The notes under the pieces are model-generated. The model made no database searches. It was not told the DNA's origin and saw only the letters and a list, made by a program, of their open reading frames with translations. Shown here in pieces: positions 6,356 to 7,170 of a DNA stretch of 7,170 bases. Where the stretch lies: assembly GCA_021817755.1 (NCBI GenBank), contig JAKAGC010000193.1, positions 1-7,170 of the forward strand, read 5' to 3'. Numbering within the stretch: the stretch's first letter is position 1; each line of letters begins with the position of its first letter. The position numbers were made by a program, and so were the translations under genes. This stretch comes from Acidobacteriota bacterium. GTDB taxonomy: Bacteria; Acidobacteriota; Aminicenantia; UBA2199.

Positions 6356-7024
6356 TTATTGAAGATAATAACGCTGAATAAATTTTTCCTGAACATTATA
6401 TGACCAGTGAATATCTGAGATCATATAAACAGCTTGCTTTAAATCTTTATTTTCGATTGCTTCTATTAATCTCTGATGTTCTCCGACCGATGATTCTTCC
6501 CATTCTTTGATCCAACGATCTTGAGGAACGAAATCATACAGACGCTTTTTCAAGTTATTTACAATCTGTTTCAGCCATTTGTTTCCGCAGAGGTCAATAT
6601 ATAATTCATGGAATTCAAGATTCTTTTCATAGAAACGGTTAAAATTATTTTTTTTAACAGCAATATCCATGGCTTCGTTTAACTTTTTCATCTTTTCGAT
6701 GTGAATTGGTTTGATATTTAAAAAAGAGTCAGCCAGTGCAGACGATTCTAAAGCACCAATAACCTGGTAATATTCACGAATTTCCTGGGAAGTCAATTTA
6801 TTAACGTAAATCCCTTTACGGGCTTCGATTGTAACGAATCCTTCCATTTCCAGTTGAATTAACGCATCACGAAGTGGAGTTTTGCTAATTCCCAGTTTCT
6901 TACTTGTTGCATCCATATTCACTGCGGAACCTGGTTGTAAATTTTTATTCCGTATTTCTTCACGCAGATATTCATATACCTGGTCTTTCAGAGAAGCAGT
7001 ATTTATTATAAATTCTTTTTTCAT
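6356..7024 (-). CDS. GntR-family transcriptional regulator, FadR/FCD subfamily
   Basis: A 222-residue repressor-type regulator. It has an N-terminal winged helix (about 9-75) with the family pattern QVYEYLREEI, LGISKTPLRDALIQLEMEGFV and the wing ARKGIYV. An all-helical FCD ligand domain (about 80-208) follows. The FCD metal-site histidines are seen at His139 (EFHEL), His183 (GEHQRLIEAI) and His206 (DIHW). The usual Asp four residues before the first His is Asn135, so metal binding may be altered. FCD regulators commonly bind small organic acids; the ligand here is unknown. It is first in an operon with the rhodanese and MauE-like genes and so probably controls them and itself. There is no ribosome site before the ATG. 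The promoter lies so close that the leader would be zero to about ten bases. Later in-frame Met codons would remove half of the DNA-binding domain, so I keep this start. Confidence 0.93.
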   Translation of the reverse strand: MKKEFIINTASLKDQVYEYLREEIRNKNLQPGSAVNMDATSKKLGISKTPLRDALIQLEMEGFVTIEARKGIYVNKLTSQEIREYYQVIGALESSALADSFLNIKPIHIEKMKKLNEAMDIAVKKNNFNRFYEKNLEFHELYIDLCGNKWLKQIVNNLKKRLYDFVPQDRWIKEWEESSVGEHQRLIEAIENKDLKQAVYMISDIHWSYNVQEKFIQRYYLQ

Positions 7025-7039
7025 CGGGCGTTATATGTT

Positions 7040-7068
7040 TTTATACCATATTTGGTTAAGAATTTCAA
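7040..7068 (-). promoter_or_regulatory. Promoter of the gntR-rhodanese-mauE operon, near-leaderless
   Basis: On the minus strand, -35 TTGAAA (7063-7068) and -10 TATAAA (7040-7045) are 17 bp apart, with TGG directly before the -10 (extended form). Predicted +1 is at 7032-7034, only about eight to ten bases before the ATG at 7024. A second possible -10, TATAAC (7030-7035), with TTAACC 18 bp upstream would place +1 exactly on the ATG. Either way no ribosome site fits. Confidence 0.55.
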
Positions 7069-7079
7069 GATATTTGGTT
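7048..7079. repeat. Direct 10-bp repeats flanking the gntR -35, candidate operator
   Basis: ATATTTGGTT occurs at 7048-7057 and again at 7070-7079. The start-to-start distance is 22 bp, close to two helical turns, so both copies face the same side of the DNA. One copy lies in the -10/-35 spacer and the other just upstream of the -35. The first copy also forms an inverted pair, ACCA (7045-7048) with TGGT (7053-7056). A GntR autoregulatory site is a reasonable inference; the ligand-free site is not proven. Confidence 0.4.
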
Positions 7080-7095
7080 TAATAATTCGCTTTCT

Positions 7096-7123
7096 TTAAC
7101 AAGAATTCTTAGTACATTCTAAT
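7096..7123 (+). promoter_or_regulatory. Possible divergent promoter towards the right edge
   Basis: TTAACA (7096-7101) and TCTAAT (7118-7123), each five of six consensus bases, are separated by 16 bp. They point to a start near 7130. A 10-bp palindrome AAGAATTCTT (7101-7110) lies in the spacer. Support is sequence match only. Confidence 0.28.
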
Positions 7124-7159
7124 AAATCAAAAACATGATACCCATATTTGAGGATCTTT

Positions 7160-7170
7160 GTGAGTAATAA
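7160..7170 (+). other. Possible start of a divergent gene cut by the right edge
   Basis: AGGA (7151-7154) lies five bases before a GTG at 7160 that opens a frame reading to the edge of the window (V/M-S-N). With the candidate promoter just upstream this could be the first codons of a gene divergent from the GntR operon. Only three codons are visible, so nothing can be said about the product. Confidence 0.2.

Overview
This is an AT-rich bacterial window with seven protein genes, the first of them cut by the left edge. It looks like ordinary chromosome: there is no rRNA, tRNA, CRISPR array, transposase or phage gene. Strong AGGAGG-type ribosome sites precede most genes. The gene content is a ClpB disaggregase, a PPDK/PEP-synthase regulatory protein, and an exported rhodanese paired with a MauE/DoxX-type membrane protein. 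This set would suit a mesophilic, probably anaerobic and Gram-negative bacterium, such as a deltaproteobacterial or FCB-type lineage or a candidate phylum. That placement is an inference and the window does not fix it.

Left part (1-1693), plus strand: the C-terminal portion of a SAM-dependent methyltransferase; a 108-residue aromatic-rich orphan protein with its own extended -10 promoter; and a 103-residue protein with the fold pattern of a minimal nucleotidyltransferase whose catalytic signature has been replaced. A rho-independent terminator overlaps the end of the last gene.

Centre (1694-5378): clpB on the minus strand and the bifunctional kinase/phosphorylase regulator on the plus strand diverge from a shared intergenic region. 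clpB has a near-consensus vegetative promoter. A 23-bp AT-rich inverted repeat overlaps its -10, and no CIRCE element is visible. The regulator has a consensus TTGACA-N17-TATTAT promoter whose predicted +1 falls on the A of its ATG, which points to a leaderless mRNA.

Right part (5372-7024), minus strand: a compact operon of a GntR/FCD repressor, a membrane-anchored rhodanese and a four-helix MauE-like protein with a CxC motif. The layout suggests a GntR-controlled thiol/sulfur redox module acting at or outside the membrane. The GntR promoter also sits almost against its start codon, and two direct 10-bp repeats 22 bp apart flank its -35, which makes them candidate autoregulatory sites. A possible divergent gene starts at the right edge.

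I found no clear new multi-gene system. The observations most worth following are the degenerate nucleotidyltransferase-like protein, the leaderless starts, and the putative operators in front of clpB and the GntR operon.
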